Source of the DNA: Bacillota bacterium
Lineage (GTDB): Bacteria > Bacillota > Clostridia > Oscillospirales > Acutalibacteraceae
DNA length: 64,000 bases
Assembly: GCA_023412715.1 (NCBI GenBank)
Contig: JAEZCC010000045.1
Coordinates: forward strand, 62,001 to 126,000
Direction of reading: 5' to 3'
Each line of letters opens with the position of its first letter. The stretch's first letter is position 1. This document shows, piece by piece, positions 62,042 through 64,000 of this stretch. The position numbers and the translations under genes are program-made. The notes under the pieces were generated by a model. The model had not been told where the DNA came from. It saw only the letters and a program-made list of their open reading frames with translations, and made no database searches.

Positions 62042-62168
62042 TTGACGATTCTGCGAAATTATGATATGATAAAGCCCAGAATTGACATATCCTCCTGGGA
62101 AACCGGGAGTTGACCCACTCTGTGGGGATATCATAAAAGGGGGCCGCGTGAAAGCGGCCCCCTTGCTC
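62042..62168 (+). ncRNA. Candidate small RNA (~90 nt) with own promoter and terminator
   Basis: Promoter TTGACG (62042-62047), 17-base spacer and TATGAT (62065-62070), so transcription should begin near 62077. The RNA would contain hairpin CTCCTGG-GAAA-CCGGGAG (62092-62109, GNRA loop), hairpin CCCAC-TCT-GTGGG (62114-62126), a possible closing stem ATATCC/GGATAT (62087-62092, 62126-62131) and a GC-rich terminal stem GGGGGCCGC/GCGGCCCCC (62139-62162). No plus-strand gene follows for 1.2 kb, so it is not an ordinary leader. I do not recognise the family. Confidence 0.55.
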
Positions 62169-62169
62169 T

Positions 62170-62210
62170 AAAAAGTTCCCGCCGGCCCGATTGACCGGCG
62201 GGAGCTTTTT
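62170..62210. terminator. Bidirectional terminator
   Basis: TCCCGCCGG/CCGGCGGGA stem (62177-62185, 62195-62203) flanked by AAAAAG and CTTTTT. It lies ~140 bases beyond the LysR stop and directly after the candidate RNA. Confidence 0.8.
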
Positions 62211-62348
62211 ATGCCATCCTTTTTCAGATTTTCACGTTCTCTGAATCTGCCATATATGCCCGCAGTTCCAGCAGGCAGCGTTCGCACACCCGCTTTTTCT
62301 GCTCCGCACCGGTCTGAGAGGGCCGTCCCCCTCCCTGCACCGGCCAGG

Positions 62349-63227
62349 CTAGAAATCATGGCCCCTGCACAGCGTCATAAATTCCTTCGCCGATTTGGCC
62401 AGAAACTTATTTTTATGGTAAATCATAGAAAAGGCCCGCCGAAACCGGATGCCTTTTAAGGCCAGCTGCCGAACCCTGTGATTTTCCAAATCGGGCTTTA
62501 CAAGCCGGTGAGGCAGGACGGAAAGTCCGTGGCCCGCGGCGACCGCTTTTATGATGGCCTGCGTGCTGATGCTCTCCCAAACTGGTTCAATGGAGAGATT
62601 GTGAATCGTCATGGTGCTGTCGAACAGTTCCCGCGTGCCGCTTCCCTTTTCCCGCAGAAGCAACGGCAGGTCGGGCAACTCCTCGAGGGACAACTCGGTC
62701 CGCCCCGAAAAGGCGCTGTCCGCTCCGCAGATTACAACCAGCTCGTCCTCCATAAACCTGCGGGAAACAATCTGATCCGAATGGACAATTCCCTCAATCA
62801 AGGCAAAATCCAGCTGATTTTCCAGAATCTTTTTCTCGATGACCGCCGAATTGTCGACCGTGACACGGACCGTCATTTTGGGATAAGCGGAACGAAACCG
62901 TTTCACATATTCCGGCATCAGGCACGTGCCAATCGTGATGCTGGAGCCGACCCGCAGCAGCCCGAAGGAATCCCAGTTCTTGACGTCGCACTCCGCCGCA
63001 TCGAACAGCGACAGAATCCGGCGCGCAAACCGGAGAAGCTCCTTCCCTTCCGCCGTTATCAGCAGCTTATGTGAGATTCTGTCAAAGAGCCGGACTCCGT
63101 AGTGGCCTTCCAGCTCTTTGACGGCAAGACTGACGGCGGGCTGCGCAATCCCGAGCTTTTCGGCCGCCGCAGTCGCGCTGCCGCAGTCGCAGACGGCCGT
63201 AAAGATCTGCATGTGACGGAGGGTCAT
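62349..63227 (-). CDS. LysR-family transcriptional regulator
   Basis: A 292-residue regulator. The N-terminal winged helix is MTLRHMQIFTAVCDCGSATA, AAEKLGIAQPAVSLAVKELE and LFDRISHKLLITAEGKELL. The effector domain is two periplasmic-binding-like halves (LLRVGSSITIGTCLMPEYV at its start). ATG 63227 follows GGAG by 10 bases; a longer frame to 63257 adds ten residues without a ribosome site. Divergent from the P-type ATPase gene 129 bp away, which it probably controls. The C-terminal KNKFLAKSAKEFMTLCRGHDF resembles CysL/YeiE-type regulators; the ligand is unknown. Confidence 0.9.
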   Translation of the reverse strand: MTLRHMQIFTAVCDCGSATAAAEKLGIAQPAVSLAVKELEGHYGVRLFDRISHKLLITAEGKELLRFARRILSLFDAAECDVKNWDSFGLLRVGSSITIGTCLMPEYVKRFRSAYPKMTVRVTVDNSAVIEKKILENQLDFALIEGIVHSDQIVSRRFMEDELVVICGADSAFSGRTELSLEELPDLPLLLREKGSGTRELFDSTMTIHNLSIEPVWESISTQAIIKAVAAGHGLSVLPHRLVKPDLENHRVRQLALKGIRFRRAFSMIYHKNKFLAKSAKEFMTLCRGHDF

Positions 63228-63356
63228 CGCCGCGCATCTCCAATATAATATTTTCAATATCTTATCTATAATATTATATTATTTTACTTATGCATCGTCA
63301 AGTGCTATCCTTACAGTGGATTGTTACAGAATAAGTGAAAATCGAGGTTTCCCGAA

Positions 63357-64000
63357 ATGGACGCACAGACGAAAGCAAAAAACGGGCACCGGGCCGTCAG
63401 TCCCGATGAGATGACGGCATCCCTGAACAGCAGCATGGCCGGCCTTACCGAGGCGGAGGCCAGCAACCGAATCCGCCGCTTCGGCCCGAATGAGATAGAA
63501 GAGGCAAAAAAGAACCCGGTTTTCCTGTTCTTAAAGCGGTACTGGGAGCCTATGCCCTGGCTGCTCGAATTTGCAATGGCGCTGACCGTTCTTCTTGGGC
63601 ATTACACGGAAGGCGCCCTGATTTTCGTTCTGCTGACGGTCAACGCCGTCATCGGTTTTTTACAGTCGCAGAATTCACGGAAAGCCGTGGAACTGCTGAA
63701 AAAGCAGCTGCAAATCAGGGCAAAGGTGCTCAGGGACGGCCGATGGACTTTGAGAGACGCGAAAGATCTTGTGCCCGGGGATATTCTGAAACTAAAGCTC
63801 GGCGACCTGGTACCCGCGGACGTCTTTATCCTGAACGGAGAAGTTTTCGTGGACACTTCGGCCCTGACCGGCGAGTCCCTGCCGCGGGAGCTCCGAACGT
63901 CCGACGTCGTCAATTCCAGCTCCAGTGTTAAGCGCGGGGAAGCCACGTGCATTGTGGTGAACACAGGGGCACGCACTTATTTTGGGAAGACCGTCTCCCT
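63357..64000 (+). CDS. P-type cation-transporting ATPase (N-terminal part, runs off the window)
   Basis: The frame from ATG 63357 (GAGG 9 bases upstream) is open to the last base; ~214 residues are visible. An N-terminal cation-ATPase domain (GLTEAEASNRIRRFGPNEI) is followed by a helix pair (FLKRYWEPMPWLLEFAMALT; ALIFVLLTVNAVIGFLQ) and the actuator domain with DLVPGDILKLKLGDLVPADV and the dephosphorylation motif SALTGESLP. The PMPWLLEFAMALT segment is characteristic of plasma-membrane H+-ATPases (P3A) and their prokaryotic relatives. The phosphorylated Asp lies beyond the window. A Ca2+- or Mg2+-ATPase cannot be excluded. Confidence 0.85.
   Translation, partial: MDAQTKAKNGHRAVSPDEMTASLNSSMAGLTEAEASNRIRRFGPNEIEEAKKNPVFLFLKRYWEPMPWLLEFAMALTVLLGHYTEGALIFVLLTVNAVIGFLQSQNSRKAVELLKKQLQIRAKVLRDGRWTLRDAKDLVPGDILKLKLGDLVPADVFILNGEVFVDTSALTGESLPRELRTSDVVNSSSSVKRGEATCIVVNTGARTYFGKTVS

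Noticed and set aside
62230..62359. Short minus-strand ORFs after the LysR gene, one encoding a CERC motif (RVCERCLLELRAYMAD)
   Set aside because: No start codon with a ribosome site; only 36 codons; could be the worn tail of an old gene but I cannot support it.

Overview
The window looks like a chromosome segment of a GC-rich (visually near 58-60 percent) low-G+C-lineage Firmicute, most likely an anaerobic clostridium of the Oscillospiraceae/Ruminococcaceae type. The evidence is strong AGGAGG ribosome sites, sigma-A promoters, a T-box leader, a GlgC/GlgD pair in a glycogen operon, a class B sortase, a membrane H+-pyrophosphatase and a flavodiiron-type protein end. The genus is an inference. 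There is no origin, rRNA operon, CRISPR array or complete mobile element. LAYOUT. 1-6.6 kb: the tail of a flavoprotein; a GntR-regulated ABC-2 transporter operon with a clear promoter and operator; then a DUF815 AAA ATPase followed by a binding-protein-like lipoprotein that carries a peptidoglycan-binding domain. 6.6-11.1 kb: H+-translocating pyrophosphatase (hppA), a flippase-like membrane protein and a lipoprotein. 11.1-13.7 kb: a tRNA-Ser locus carrying a decayed integrative element (frameshifted tyrosine integrase, excisionase-like HTH, tail of a serine recombinase, duplicated tRNA 3' end). 13.9-24.7 kb: an unknown protein, two tandem paralogous extracytoplasmic proteins with degenerate gluzincin motifs, and a 1957-residue secreted GH38 alpha-mannosidase with many accessory domains. 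24.7-33.1 kb: polysaccharide flippase, a dedA remnant, an OmpR-type two-component system, a DedA-PAP2 fusion with an odd start, and an ABC-2 transporter operon. 33.3-38.8 kb: an Xre/membrane-protein pair, leuA-leuB under a leucine T-box, a histidine phosphatase and an Xre regulator. 39-46.1 kb: GH3 glycosidase plus the glycogen operon glgB-glgC-glgD-glgA. 46.4-51.6 kb: a marR-ABC-ABC exporter operon in which one half-transporter has a roughly 350-residue repeat-rich extracytoplasmic insertion. 51.8-53.3 kb: a small membrane-anchored protein and proC. 53.3-61.3 kb: a malto-oligosaccharide unit (LacI regulator, MalF, MalG, MalE, cytoplasmic GH13 enzyme), then a starch-binding CBM26 surface protein with its own class B sortase. 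61.7-64 kb: two tRNA-Ser genes, a candidate small RNA, a LysR regulator and the start of a P-type cation ATPase. HOW THEY WORK TOGETHER. Alpha-glucan handling dominates the right half. A CBM26 protein, probably sortase-anchored, would hold starch at the surface. MalEFG imports maltodextrins using an ATPase encoded elsewhere, the GH13 enzyme cleaves them inside, and GlgBCDA stores surplus glucose as glycogen. The left half combines membrane-stress transporters with their regulators and secreted glycan-active proteins.
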